Source: Nocardia cyriacigeorgica (GTDB lineage: Bacteria > Actinomycetota > Actinomycetes > Mycobacteriales > Mycobacteriaceae). From it: a stretch of DNA of 64,000 bases. The DNA is taken from assembly GCF_010868145.1 (NCBI RefSeq), contig NZ_JAAGUY010000011.1, positions 110,817 to 174,816 of the forward strand, read 5' to 3'. The number at the start of each line of letters is the position of its first letter. Position 1 is the stretch's first letter. Positions 32,668 to 41,506 of this stretch are shown piece by piece. The position numbers and the translations under genes are program-made. A model generated the notes under the pieces. It did not search any database and was not told the origin of the DNA. It was given only the letters and a program-made list of their open reading frames with translations.

Positions 32668-33322
32668 GATGGGAACCCCTTTCTTCGAGAGTGTCGATCG
32701 GCCGTGAGGGTCGTGCGGTCGAACTCGAGCGAAGCCGCGGCAACGGGTCGTCGCGGACCGGCAACGGGGTCATGCGACGATGTCGTCGGCCCGCCTACCA
32801 GGTGAATCCGACCGTACCACCGCGTATACCCGCTATGACCGAGCCGAATCGGCGGGTGTTCGCGGGCGTTGGCCCGTATACCGACGCGCGGCCGGAAGTC
32901 AGAGTGTGATGCGCCTACGTCACTACCTGCCGCCGCCCCTTCGAGACAGTGTGGCGGACTCGGCAGTGCGGTAAGCGTTCGATGAGCGCCGCGATCGGTC
33001 GCGGTCACGAACCCGGCCCTGGCAGCGAAGGCACAGATGTGGAGATAGGGGCGCTGTCCCCGGTGGGTCGGTTCGGGCGCGGCGATCGACGTGAGGAGGT
33101 CGGCGACCCTCGGCCGTGTGCGGTGCCGGGGGACAGATGAGACGATGCTGCAAGTTTGCCCTGCATGCGGAAGGTGTTCTGGGCCAGTCTATTACGTGCT
33201 CACAGGCGCCGTTTCTGTCAGACCTACCGACTATTCTGATGGGGTACGAAACAGTCGGCCAAGGACCTGGACCGTGGGTGCGGGATCCGGCGTCGACACC
33301 TGATGGAACGGGGGTTCTGTCC
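32668..33322. other. Intergenic region, 655 bases
   Basis: It lies between two divergent genes. I find no convincing gene in it. TATTCT at 33232-33237 could be the -10 box for the right-hand gene. In-frame codons run upstream of that gene to 33116 but include no plausible start with a ribosome binding site. Confidence 0.4.
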
Positions 33323-34315
33323 ATGCAATTCAACGGACACGATCGGCTGGTGCCGCCGCGCCAACATGGTGCTTCGTGGCGGGAATCGGAGTTCCGATTG
33401 CTCGCGGCCCGGGTGCGGGCCGGAATCGGGTTGCGGGAGATCGCAGCAGAGTTGGGGCGCACGCCGTCGGCGGTGCAGGCGGCATTGCGCAATGTCGTTC
33501 CCCCAGGTGAGAGGGTGCGCGCGAATGATCGGGCTGGCTGGTTCCAGGATCGGATGGCCGCGGAGCCGGAGTGGGATTGGTGGTCGGTGGTGGTCGAGCA
33601 TCATCAGCACAGCGCGTCGGTGCTGTGGCTGACCGATGACGAGCACACCGCGCGCGAGGCGTGGGGCGATCGCACCCCGATGCCGGTGCTGGCCCAGCGC
33701 CTGCACACCTCGGAGCTCTCGGTCGCGGAGTTCCTGCGGGCGCTTGGCCTGGCCGAAAGCCTGGCCGAGGTCGCCGACCGGCTCGGCGCGACACCGGGCC
33801 ATGCGCTGGCCAAACGAGTGCGCGCCGCCCGCGATCAGGACACCTCCGCCAGTTGGGTTCTCGTCGTCGACGGTGCCGAGGGCACAGTCCGCCCGCGTAG
33901 CGCGCCGGTGAAAAGGCATGTGTCCGTGTACGAATCCCGCGCCGCTGCCGAAGCGGGCCGGGACCGGGTATTGCGCTGGCACCGCCGCAACGCCGGCGAC
34001 AGCGCCGCACCTGTGTGGTGGACCATCGCCCAGCGCGGCGTCGGCGATATGGCGGGCCGCACATACTGCGGTATCTACGGCCCCCGCGACACCGAGGGCG
34101 GCGTCCGCGCCGACACGCTCATGGTGGGCGACCACATCCGCGTCGCCTCCGCTGATGGCGTCGTCCTGGACGCGGTGGTGGAATCGGTCGAGCACTCCGC
34201 CGGCGTGGTGGTGGTCGACCTCGGCCCGATCGCAGATTCCCGGGTCCGGCAGGTGATCGAGTTCGACGCCGCCGAACGCGTTGAGGTATTGACGGCCGAG
34301 CGCGCCGAGTCGTGA
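33323..34315 (+). CDS. Hypothetical protein with N-terminal Myb/homeodomain-like helix-turn-helix
   Basis: About 330 residues, not a family I can name. Residues ~15-60 (SWRESEFRLLAARVRAGIGL then REIAAELGRTPSAVQAALRN) look like a Myb/SANT-like or GcrA-like DNA-binding helix-turn-helix. Residues ~90-160 contain two further helical repeats (MPVLAQRLHTSELSVAEFLR and ESLAEVADRLGATPGHALAK), also helix-turn-helix-like. The C-terminus has a VGDHIRVASADGVVLDAVVE strand pair resembling an SH3-like barrel. I chose ATG 33323, preceded by a G-rich stretch at modest spacing. A nucleic-acid-binding role is inferred. Confidence 0.55.
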   Translation: MQFNGHDRLVPPRQHGASWRESEFRLLAARVRAGIGLREIAAELGRTPSAVQAALRNVVPPGERVRANDRAGWFQDRMAAEPEWDWWSVVVEHHQHSASVLWLTDDEHTAREAWGDRTPMPVLAQRLHTSELSVAEFLRALGLAESLAEVADRLGATPGHALAKRVRAARDQDTSASWVLVVDGAEGTVRPRSAPVKRHVSVYESRAAAEAGRDRVLRWHRRNAGDSAAPVWWTIAQRGVGDMAGRTYCGIYGPRDTEGGVRADTLMVGDHIRVASADGVVLDAVVESVEHSAGVVVVDLGPIADSRVRQVIEFDAAERVEVLTAERAES

Positions 34316-34453
34316 CGCATGCACCGTGGCGTCGCGGGATTTCCCCGTGACGCCACGGTACGTCGGCACCGGTTCGGCTCGGCGCCATGGCGTGACCCCA
34401 CGACGTCGCAATGTGAGGGCGCGACGATGTTCACTACGGCGTCGAGGCTCTCC

Positions 34454-35866
34454 TCAGAGCTTGTCGCCCGTCCGCCGCGGCATCATGGCGCACGCGATCA
34501 CCGTCAGCACCGTTATCACCACCACGGCGATGAACACCAGATGCACCGCCGCGGCCAGCGTGTCCGGCGCCGGGCTGTCGGTATCACCGATGCGAGCATT
34601 GACGATTGCGCCGAAAACCGCCACACCCACCGCGCTGCCCAGCGATCGGGCGAACATGTTCGCCGAGGTGACCACACCCCGTTCGTTCCAGTCGGCACTG
34701 GTCTGCGCGGCAATCAGCGTCGGTGTCGCGACCAGGCCCATTCCGGTTCCGATCACGAAACACGATGCGGCGACCTGCCACAGCGGGCTCTGCGCACCGA
34801 TCAGCAGCGTCGAGGCCGCGCCGACGGCCGCGAGGATGCTGCCGATCAACGCGGTCGCGCGGAAACCGAGCCGTAGATATACCCGCCCGGCTTGCGAGGC
34901 CGCCAGCGGCCAGCCGAGAGTGAGCGCGCCGACCGTCAGCCCGGCCACCAGGGCACCCGTACCCAAGACTCCTTGCGCGAAGGTCGGCACGTAGGAGGTC
35001 AACCCGAGCAGCAGTGCCCCGACCATCAACGACACGGCACTGCTGGCCACCACCACCCGCCGCGTGAACAGCCACAGAGGCAGGATCGGATGTGCGGCGC
35101 GGCGCTGGACCAGCACGAACAACCCGAGCACCGCGGCACCACCGGCGAAGATCGCGATGCTCGCCGGTGACTGCCACGCCCAGGCCTGTCCGCCCTCGAG
35201 CAGTCCGAGGATCAGCGCTCCCGCACCGACCGTGAGCAGCGTGGCGCCCAGGTAGTCCACGCGCTGCTGTCGCCGCGGCGCGGTCTCGGTGAAGTTGCGC
35301 AGCAGCATCCAGCCCGCCAACGCCGAGATGGGGATATTGATCAGGAAGATCCACCGCCACCCGATGTATTCGGCGAACACACCGCCCAATAGCGGACCCG
35401 CCACCGACGATATCGCCCACACACTCGCCAGATAGCCCTGCACCTTGGCGCGTTCGGCCAGGTTGTAGAGGTCGCCTGCGATGGTCATCGTCATCGGCTG
35501 GATGGCACCAGCGCCAACGCCCTGGATCGCTCGGAAGATGATCAACCCGAGCATGCTGCCGGCCAGGCCACACAGCAGCGACCCGAGCGCGAAGACGGCG
35601 ATCCCGAACAGAATCACCGGTTTACGACCCACGATGTCGGAGAGCTTGCCGTAAATCGGCACCGTCACCGCCTGCGCCAGCAAGTAGATGGAGAACAGCC
35701 ACGGGAACTGGGCAAACCCGCCGAGGCTTTCGGTGATGGTGAGAACTGCGGTCGCGATGATGGTCGAGTCGAGCGCGACCAGCGAGGTGGCCAGCATCAG
35801 AGAACCGAGTACGGCGCCTCGTTCGGAACGCAGGCCTACCGCTGATTCTGCTGTGTCGGTCACCAT
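34454..35866 (-). CDS. DHA2-type MFS drug exporter (14 helices)
   Basis: A 470-residue membrane protein of the EmrB/QacA subfamily. It has VALDSTIIATAVLTITESLG in helix 1, YGKLSDIVGRKPVILFGIAV as the loop 2-3 motif, and RAIQGVGAGAIQPMTMTIAG in helix 4. It would pump hydrophobic or cationic toxic compounds out with protons. A perfect 12-bp inverted repeat lies 14-44 bases before the start codon, so transcription is probably repressor-controlled, though no regulator gene is adjacent. Confidence 0.9.
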   Translation of the reverse strand: MVTDTAESAVGLRSERGAVLGSLMLATSLVALDSTIIATAVLTITESLGGFAQFPWLFSIYLLAQAVTVPIYGKLSDIVGRKPVILFGIAVFALGSLLCGLAGSMLGLIIFRAIQGVGAGAIQPMTMTIAGDLYNLAERAKVQGYLASVWAISSVAGPLLGGVFAEYIGWRWIFLINIPISALAGWMLLRNFTETAPRRQQRVDYLGATLLTVGAGALILGLLEGGQAWAWQSPASIAIFAGGAAVLGLFVLVQRRAAHPILPLWLFTRRVVVASSAVSLMVGALLLGLTSYVPTFAQGVLGTGALVAGLTVGALTLGWPLAASQAGRVYLRLGFRATALIGSILAAVGAASTLLIGAQSPLWQVAASCFVIGTGMGLVATPTLIAAQTSADWNERGVVTSANMFARSLGSAVGVAVFGAIVNARIGDTDSPAPDTLAAAVHLVFIAVVVITVLTVIACAMMPRRTGDKL

Positions 35867-35879
35867 CGGCGGCCCCTAT

Positions 35880-35910
35880 CGTTCGTTCGAGTAACCATCT
35901 CGAACGAACG
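35880..35910. promoter_or_regulatory. Perfect 12-bp inverted repeat upstream of the MFS exporter
   Basis: CGTTCGTTCGAG and its exact reverse complement CTCGAACGAACG flank a 7-base spacer (TAACCAT). The position just upstream of the exporter start is that of a repressor operator, most likely for a TetR-family protein encoded elsewhere. It also lies between two minus-strand genes, so a terminator role for the upstream kshB is possible. Confidence 0.6.
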
Positions 35911-35942
35911 CTGCCACTGCAAGAAAATTCCGCATGGGCCCA

Positions 35943-36992
35943 TCAGAACCGAATCTTCAGCTGGTCGGTGCGCGGGCGCGCCTGACAGCCCAGGATGTAG
36001 CCCGCCGCGATATCCTCCTCGTCGAGGATTGCGCTCGGCGGCATGTCCACCTCACCCTCGACGACGGTGCACGCGCACGAACCACATTCACCTTCCCGGC
36101 ACGAATACGGCACATCGAGGCCCTTGGACAGCATGACGTCGACCAGGGTCCGGGAGCGCGGCCAGTCCATCTGGTGCACGTCACCATCCAACTCCACCGC
36201 GACACTGGCCGAATCCTCATCCTCGGCGATGTCGTCGATATCGGCGAACGGGTCGCCCGACAGCGAAGTGAACACCTCGGTGCGCACTCGCTCGCGCGGC
36301 CATCCGGCCCCGGTCAGCGCGTCGCTCACCGCGGTCATGAACGGTCCGGGACCGCAGATGAATGATTCGTACGCTCCGAACGGCTCGGCGAACGCCGCCA
36401 GCTGCGCGGGTGTCGGCAGACCCTGCAGCGTTTCCAGCCGGTGCACCACCGTCAACCGCGTCGGGTGGCGCTCCACGAGTTCGCGCAGTTCGTCAGCGAA
36501 GATCACCGAATCCTGGTCCCGGTTGGCGTAGTACAGCACGACCCGGCCTTCGCCCTCGGCCAGTGCGGAACGCAGAATCGACATCACCGGGGTGATGCCG
36601 CTGCCCGCCGCCCACAGCAGGAAATCGGTGTCGAGGGACTCCGGGGTGAACGTGCCCGACGGTGGCAGCACTTCGATCGTGTCGCCGACAGAGACGTTGT
36701 CGCACAACCAGTTCGAACCGTAGCCGCCCTGTGTGCGCTTGACGGTCACCTTCGGCGCACCGCCGGTGAAGGGCGAGCTCGCCAGCGAATAGCAGCGAGC
36801 CACCGACCCGGTCTGTTCGCTCGGTATGCGCAAGGTCAGGAACTGTCCCGGTCGGTACCGGAAGCGGTCTGTGGCGTCGGCGGGGATCGCGAATACCAGC
36901 GACCGAGCGTCGGCGGTTTCCTCGATCACCTCGGCCACACGCAGCATCACCGCACGCGAGCTGCGGGGTAGGTCAACAGTCGCCGATGTCAC
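35943..36992 (-). CDS. kshB: 3-ketosteroid-9-alpha-monooxygenase reductase component
   Basis: A 349-residue three-domain reductase. An FAD domain has VARCYSLASSPFTGGAPKVT, an NAD(P) domain has WAAGSGITPVMSILRSALAE, and a C-terminal plant-type ferredoxin domain has CREGECGSCACTVVEGEVDM with the fourth cysteine at GCQARPRTD. This order matches KshB/Hmp-type reductases that pass electrons from NADH to the Rieske oxygenase KshA. A kshA gene is 20 kb away in the same window, supporting the assignment; service to another Rieske oxygenase is possible. It is divergent from two steroid-type dehydrogenases across a promoter region with two shared operators. Confidence 0.85.
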   Translation of the reverse strand: MTSATVDLPRSSRAVMLRVAEVIEETADARSLVFAIPADATDRFRYRPGQFLTLRIPSEQTGSVARCYSLASSPFTGGAPKVTVKRTQGGYGSNWLCDNVSVGDTIEVLPPSGTFTPESLDTDFLLWAAGSGITPVMSILRSALAEGEGRVVLYYANRDQDSVIFADELRELVERHPTRLTVVHRLETLQGLPTPAQLAAFAEPFGAYESFICGPGPFMTAVSDALTGAGWPRERVRTEVFTSLSGDPFADIDDIAEDEDSASVAVELDGDVHQMDWPRSRTLVDVMLSKGLDVPYSCREGECGSCACTVVEGEVDMPPSAILDEEDIAAGYILGCQARPRTDQLKIRF

Positions 36993-37065
36993 TTCATCCT
37001 CCTGCGGTCACGAACGTTGGCGCCGACGGCAATATTCGCCGATCCGCGCAGGTCCGAGGGGCGCC

Positions 37066-37083
37066 GTTCCCGATGGCCGGGAC
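37066..37083. promoter_or_regulatory. Cluster operator copy 1
   Basis: GTTCCCGATGGCCGGGAC fits TCCCG-N5-CGGGA exactly in the core. It lies between kshB and the first SDR gene, which are divergent. Confidence 0.55.
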
Positions 37084-37096
37084 GCTGCCGAGGATG

Positions 37097-37111
37097 GCCC
37101 GCTCACCGGGA
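37097..37111. promoter_or_regulatory. Cluster operator copy 2
   Basis: GCCCGCTCACCGGGA is the same motif with one change in the left arm; its reverse complement carries GTGAG as the spacer. Its centre is 29 bases from copy 1. Confidence 0.5.
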
Positions 37112-37183
37112 CGCCGCATGTCACAGCGGTCAGCGCCGCCCTACCGTCACGCCGGTGAGCAGTCGATTTCCCGGGAGCACCCC

Positions 37184-37981
37184 ATGAAACGCATGCAGGA
37201 CAAGGTCGCGTTGGTCACCGGCGCAGCGAGCGGGATGGGCCGCACCCACTGCCGCAGGCTGGCCGAAGAAGGCGCCGACGTCATCGCCTTGGATCTGGCC
37301 GGATCGGCCGACGGTCTAGCCGTCACGGCAAAGGAGGTCGAGGCGCTCGGCCGCCGATGTGTCACCGGATTCGCCGATGTATGTGACCAGAAGTCGCTCG
37401 ATGCCGCGGTCGCCGAAGGCGCGCAGCGGTTGGGCCGCCTCGACGTGATCGTCGCCAATGCCGGAATCTATGCCGATCTCGGCCCGTCCTGGGAGCTGAC
37501 CGACGCCGCCTGGCAGCGCACACTCGACATCAATCTCACCGGTGTCTGGCACACCGTTCGTGCCGGCGCGTCCTATTTGCCGACGGGTGCGTCGATCGTC
37601 ATCGTCAGCTCGACCAATGGCCTCAAGGGTGGTGCGGGTTCGGCGCACTATTCCGCCAGCAAACATGCCGTGGTCGGCCTGGCCCGCACGCTCGCCAACG
37701 AGATGGGCCCGCTGGGAATTCGGGTGAACACGGTGCATCCGGGTTCGGTCCGGACGCCCATGATTCTGAACGAGAGCGTTTTCGGGAAGCTGCGCCCGGA
37801 TCTGGCGAACCCGACCGAGGAAGACGCGGCCGAGGCGCTCGCACAACGCAATCTGCTGCCCGTGCCGTGGGTCGACCCCGTCGATGTCAGCAATGCGGTG
37901 GTGTTTCTCGCATCCGACGAGTCCCGTTATGTCACGGGAACCCAGCTCGTCGTCGATGCCGGACTGACTCAGAAGGTGTGA
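37184..37981 (+). CDS. Mycofactocin-coupled SDR family oxidoreductase
   Basis: A 265-residue short-chain dehydrogenase. It has the NAD-binding TGAASGMGRTH, the ANAG element and the catalytic YSASK (Tyr-x3-Lys) with an upstream Ser in VSSTNG. The C-terminal PVPWVDPVDVSNAVVFLASD followed by ESRYVTGTQLVVDAG is characteristic of the mycofactocin-dependent subgroup, which holds NAD non-exchangeably. In this cluster the likely substrate is a steroid alcohol or ketone. GGGAG precedes the ATG at 37184. The next SDR starts one base after its stop, so they are co-transcribed. Confidence 0.85.
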   Translation: MKRMQDKVALVTGAASGMGRTHCRRLAEEGADVIALDLAGSADGLAVTAKEVEALGRRCVTGFADVCDQKSLDAAVAEGAQRLGRLDVIVANAGIYADLGPSWELTDAAWQRTLDINLTGVWHTVRAGASYLPTGASIVIVSSTNGLKGGAGSAHYSASKHAVVGLARTLANEMGPLGIRVNTVHPGSVRTPMILNESVFGKLRPDLANPTEEDAAEALAQRNLLPVPWVDPVDVSNAVVFLASDESRYVTGTQLVVDAGLTQKV

Positions 37982-37982
37982 C

Positions 37983-38810
37983 ATGGGACGAGTTTCAGGC
38001 AAGGTAGCGCTGGTCACCGGCGCGGCGCGGGGCATCGGACGCGCTCAGGCCGTACGGATGGCCGAGGAGGGCGCCGACATCATCGCGCTCGATATCTGCG
38101 CGGCGGTGGACACGGTGATCATTCCGCCGGCAACCCCGGACGATTTGGCGGAGACCGCGAGAGCCGTCGAAGCGGTCGGCGGAAAGGTCGTCACGGCGAC
38201 CGTCGACGTGCGTGACGGTGAGGCGTTGCGGGCGGCGACCGATGCTGCGGTGTCCGAACTCGGCGGCCTCGACATCGTCTGCGCCACCGCGGGTATCACC
38301 TCCAGCGCACCGGCATTGGAGCTGAGCGAAGCCGCCTGGCAGACGATGCTCGACGTCAACCTCACCGGAGTCTGGCAGACCTGCAAGGCGGCCACGCCAC
38401 ACCTCATCGAGCGCGGCAGCGGGTCGATGATCCTCACCAGCTCGATCGCCGGACTGCGAGGCCTGGTGGGCGTCGCGCATTACACGGCCGCCAAGCACGG
38501 CGTGGTGGGCCTGATGCGTTCCCTGGCCAAGGAACTGGCACCGCATCAGGTGCGGGTCAATTCGGTGCATCCGACCAACGTCGATACGCCGATGATTCAG
38601 AACGATATGGTGCGCAGGGTATTCCGCCCCGATCGCGAACACCCGACGCGTGCGGAGTTCGCCGAAGCTGCCATGACGATGAACATGCTCTCGATCCCGT
38701 GGGTGGAGCCGATCGATATCGCCAACGCGTCGCTGTTCCTCGCCTCCGATGAGGCGCGCTACATCACCGCGGTCACCTTGCCGGTGGACGCGGGTAGCAC
38801 GCAGCGGTAG
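37983..38810 (+). CDS. Mycofactocin-coupled SDR (carveol dehydrogenase-like)
   Basis: A 275-residue paralogue of the preceding dehydrogenase. NAD motif TGAARGIGRAQ, catalytic YTAAK, and the hallmark insertion of mycofactocin-type SDRs, IIPPATPDDLAETARAVEAV, absent from classical SDRs. The C-terminus SIPWVEPIDIANASLFLASD matches the subgroup. It should oxidise a secondary alcohol to a ketone, electrons leaving via mycofactocin. Steroid hydroxyl oxidation is likely from context. The transcript ends at the strong hairpin at 38822-38864. Confidence 0.86.
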   Translation: MGRVSGKVALVTGAARGIGRAQAVRMAEEGADIIALDICAAVDTVIIPPATPDDLAETARAVEAVGGKVVTATVDVRDGEALRAATDAAVSELGGLDIVCATAGITSSAPALELSEAAWQTMLDVNLTGVWQTCKAATPHLIERGSGSMILTSSIAGLRGLVGVAHYTAAKHGVVGLMRSLAKELAPHQVRVNSVHPTNVDTPMIQNDMVRRVFRPDREHPTRAEFAEAAMTMNMLSIPWVEPIDIANASLFLASDEARYITAVTLPVDAGSTQR

Positions 38811-38821
38811 CAGTTCTACCA

Positions 38822-38864
38822 ACGACATTCGGCTCCACACCATTGGTGTGGAGCCGAATGTCGT
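38822..38864. terminator. Bidirectional terminator, ~20-bp perfect stem
   Basis: ACGACATTCGGCTCCACACC pairs with GGTGTGGAGCCGAATGTCGT around a 3-nt loop. It lies between the convergent SDR and hsaD-like genes and can serve both. Confidence 0.85.
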
Positions 38865-38877
38865 GTGGATGCCCGAT

Positions 38878-39741
38878 TCAGTCCTTACGCAGCAGGAATG
38901 CACGCACCGCCGACTCGAACGCATCTTTCTGCTCGATCATCGCCCAATGCCCGCAGTTGGGGAACACGTGCAACTCCGCGCGCGGAATCGTTCGCATCGG
39001 GATCAATGCCATATCCAGCGGACTCACGCGGTCGTCGCGTCCCCAGGTCAGTAGTGTCGGCGCCTTGACCTTGTGCAGCATCGCCCACGGCGGGGGAGCG
39101 TCGGATGCCTCCATGGCCCGCACCATTGCCGTGAACGCGGCCTTGCTGTACATCCGGCGGGCGCTGTCGAGGGTCTCTGGATCGGTGGCCTGGGTCCAGC
39201 GTTCCTCGATCAGCTCATCGGTGACCATCGAGGAGTCGTAGACCATCGAATGCAGCCATTCGGCGAGTCGCGCGCGGGTGGGGTTCTCGGTGAACTCCTG
39301 CAGCAGTTTGATGCCCTCACCCGGTCCAGGGCTGAAGATGTTCTTTCCGATGCCACCGATGGTGACCAGCTTGCCCACTTTGTCCGGGTGCGCGATCGCG
39401 TAGTTCAGCGCGACCCCGCCGCCCATCGAGTTACCGATGATGTCGACTCGATCCAGTCCGAGCGCATCGACGAACTCGATCACCGCCTCCAAGGCGGTGA
39501 CCATCGGATGTCCGCCGAAGTCATCGCTGACCCCGAACCCGGGAAACTCCAGGATCAGACACCGAAAATTCTCCGCGAACACCCCAAGGTTCCCACGAAA
39601 GTTCCGCCACCCGGTCACGCCCGGCCCGGATCCGTGCAGAAGCAGCAGCGGGGGACCCTCACCGGCCTCGTGATAGCGCAGCACCCCGGAATCGGTACGA
39701 ACCTCCCGGAGCGTGCCCTCATAGCTCAGGTCCGATGTCAT
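38878..39741 (-). CDS. hsaD: Meta-cleavage product C-C hydrolase (HsaD-like)
   Basis: A 287-residue alpha/beta hydrolase. The oxyanion segment LLHGSGPGVTGWRNFRG is followed by nucleophile elbow GNSMGG (S105), acid D236/D237 in TWGRDDRVSPLD and base H265 in NCGHWAMIE. These are diagnostic of BphD/HsaD hydrolases that split the ring-opened product of an extradiol dioxygenase. In steroid degradation HsaD cleaves 4,9-DSHA to a hydroxyhexadienoate and the HIP (DOHNAA) propionate. HsaA-, HsaB- and HsaC-like genes are present at 51.6-56.2 kb, although this hydrolase is separate. The biphenyl-type role is the alternative. Confidence 0.8.
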   Translation of the reverse strand: MTSDLSYEGTLREVRTDSGVLRYHEAGEGPPLLLLHGSGPGVTGWRNFRGNLGVFAENFRCLILEFPGFGVSDDFGGHPMVTALEAVIEFVDALGLDRVDIIGNSMGGGVALNYAIAHPDKVGKLVTIGGIGKNIFSPGPGEGIKLLQEFTENPTRARLAEWLHSMVYDSSMVTDELIEERWTQATDPETLDSARRMYSKAAFTAMVRAMEASDAPPPWAMLHKVKAPTLLTWGRDDRVSPLDMALIPMRTIPRAELHVFPNCGHWAMIEQKDAFESAVRAFLLRKD

Positions 39742-39808
39742 CGCCCAACCTCCATCTCAGTCGTTCGCCCCCACGTTGCCATTTGCGCACGCGATCCCAG
39801 TGCCGCTG

Positions 39809-39823
39809 TTCCGGTGAGCGGGC
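39809..39823. promoter_or_regulatory. Degenerate cluster operator upstream of hsaD
   Basis: TTCCGGTGAGCGGGC matches TCCCG-N5-CGGGA with one change per arm and the common GTGAG spacer. It is 68 bases upstream of the hsaD-like start. Confidence 0.4.
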
Positions 39824-39922
39824 ACAGCCCTCGCGCCGGCGAAGAAATCAGAGGCGAACCGTGTGATCTCGCGGTAGAGATCGCCGCAGACGCCGATGCC
39901 CGCCTGTTCGGTTCGGTGCGGC

Positions 39923-40786
39923 TCAGACGCCGATGTGGGTGTGGAGCGCATCGATCAGCTGCTCCGGCGGCACGGTGGCCGGTCGATCGCTGACCTGTCC
40001 GTCACCGAGTTCGACGATCCGCCACTGCCCGTCGGCGCGCTGGATGAAGTCGGCGGTGACGAATGGTAGGCCGAGCCCTGCGATGAGAGGGGCTGCCGCA
40101 GAGGTATCGACTGGTGTGCCTGGCAGGTCGTTCGGCGTATCCGGGTGGGGTCCGGTGAGGTGGCAGGTGCCGTGGATCCACCAGGTGCGGACTTCGGCTG
40201 AGGTGAAGGTTTCGAATCGGCGGATGACGTAGCCGCCGGTCATATCGGTGCCGCGTAGTTCGCGGAACCTGTCGGCAATGGACCAGGCGGCGTCCTCGTC
40301 GGTCAGTTCTGGAATGAACGCGGTCTCATCCCAGTGGTGTTTCAGCGATTTCGTGTAATCGCGCAGCACCGCTGCGCCGGGGCCGAGGACTCGGCAGGCT
40401 TCGGTGAAGTCCGCCCGCTCGCCCCCGACCATCCACGACGAGCGTGGGGTCAGGTCGGCGAGATCGGCGTACCAGCCGGGCAATTCGTGGGCCCGCCGGT
40501 ACTGCTCGTGACTGGTAGCGAGTGTCACGCCGCGCCGGCGCAGGGCATCGTCGAATTCCTGATACTCGGTACTCCGGAGCATCCAGCCGCGGTAGACGGC
40601 CGGCCCTTCCCCCTGGACGCGGCGCACCGCCGCATCGGCGCCGCCCGGGTGGGTGAGCGCATCATGATTCACCAGCTCGACGCCGATCCCCAGCTCACGC
40701 GCGGCCGCGGCCTCGGCCACGAAATGTTCATCGGGTCGGCCGGGGCGCAGGACAGAGCTGGGAACCAGGAGCAGCACGGGTCGCAC
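39923..40786 (-). CDS. ATP-grasp domain-containing protein
   Basis: A ~287-residue protein (338 bases longer frames are not needed) of the R2K/DUF4343-type ATP-grasp proteins. It has VLLLVPSSVLRPGRPDEHFV at the N-terminus, FTEACRVLGPGAAVLRDYTK with basic residues for ATP, and a C-terminal VTADFIQRADGQWRIVELGD metal-binding segment. ATP-grasp enzymes ligate a carboxylate to an amine or thiol; the substrate is unknown. The start is uncertain: GTG 40786 gives the natural family N-terminus, while GTG 40837 would lie directly against the terminator-like hairpin. It is not obviously steroid-related. Confidence 0.7.
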   Translation of the reverse strand: MRPVLLLVPSSVLRPGRPDEHFVAEAAAARELGIGVELVNHDALTHPGGADAAVRRVQGEGPAVYRGWMLRSTEYQEFDDALRRRGVTLATSHEQYRRAHELPGWYADLADLTPRSSWMVGGERADFTEACRVLGPGAAVLRDYTKSLKHHWDETAFIPELTDEDAAWSIADRFRELRGTDMTGGYVIRRFETFTSAEVRTWWIHGTCHLTGPHPDTPNDLPGTPVDTSAAAPLIAGLGLPFVTADFIQRADGQWRIVELGDGQVSDRPATVPPEQLIDALHTHIGV

Positions 40787-40842
40787 TGTCGCATCGGCTG
40801 ATGCGGGAGCTCTCCTGCTTTTCGGTGATCCGGGCACGCGTG

Positions 40843-40877
40843 AACGCCGGCCTCGCGTCCACCGTGAGGCCGGCGTT
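40843..40877. terminator. Terminator-like hairpin, 12-bp stem
   Basis: AACGCCGGCCTC pairs with GAGGCCGGCGTT around an 11-nt loop. It lies after the stop of the FMN reductase gene (minus strand) and before the ATP-grasp gene. A short T run follows on the plus strand. Confidence 0.6.
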
Positions 40878-40900
40878 TTCGCGTATACCGTTGTGGCGCG

Positions 40901-41506
40901 TCAGGTTCTCGCAAGCGCGGCGTCACGGCGTGCTCGGGCCGAGGCGCTGCGTTCGATTCGCTCTGCCAGTTCGGCCAAGAGGTCTACCAGCAGGTTCTGG
41001 GTGAACTCGTCGGTAAGGGCGCCGTCGGTGTCGAACCGTTCGTGCGCGCGGAAGACAACGACCTCCGGCTTGGCCAGAACCTCGGCGCCGACGCTACCCA
41101 GGATTTGGCGCAGAGCCAGCTGGGCGCGCACCGCTCCCAGTGCGCCGGGTGAGGCGCCCGCCACGGCAACTGGCTTGCCTGCCATGCCCGCACCGTCGGG
41201 CATGCGGCTCATCCAGTCGATCGCGTTCTTCAACGCGGCCGGTATCGACGCGTTGTGCTCGGGTGTCGCGAGCAACAATCCGTCGGCCGCGACGATGTGG
41301 CGGTGCAGCTCGCGCACGGCGGTCGGCGGATCTTGTTCGAGGTCTTGGCTGTACAACGGCAGGTCACCGAGATCGGGGTAGATCTGAATCGTCAGTGGTC
41401 CGGGATTGAGCTTGTCGGCCGCGCGCAGTAGTGCGGTGTTGTACGAGCCGGCGCGCAGGCTGCCCGAGAGAGCGAGAACGCGGTATTCCTTTGCCGGGGT
41501 GGTCAT
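40901..41506 (-). CDS. NADPH-dependent FMN reductase
   Basis: A 201-residue flavodoxin-fold quinone/FMN reductase. The FMN phosphate loop is SGSLRAGSYNTALLRAAD, followed by DGLLLATPEHNASIPAALKN (PEHN motif) and VAVAGASPGALGAVRAQLAL. It reduces quinones, azo compounds or FMN with NADPH. The ATG overlaps the EamA stop (ATGA), so both are translated together and share control by the MarR regulator upstream. Confidence 0.87.
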   Translation of the reverse strand: MTTPAKEYRVLALSGSLRAGSYNTALLRAADKLNPGPLTIQIYPDLGDLPLYSQDLEQDPPTAVRELHRHIVAADGLLLATPEHNASIPAALKNAIDWMSRMPDGAGMAGKPVAVAGASPGALGAVRAQLALRQILGSVGAEVLAKPEVVVFRAHERFDTDGALTDEFTQNLLVDLLAELAERIERSASARARRDAALART

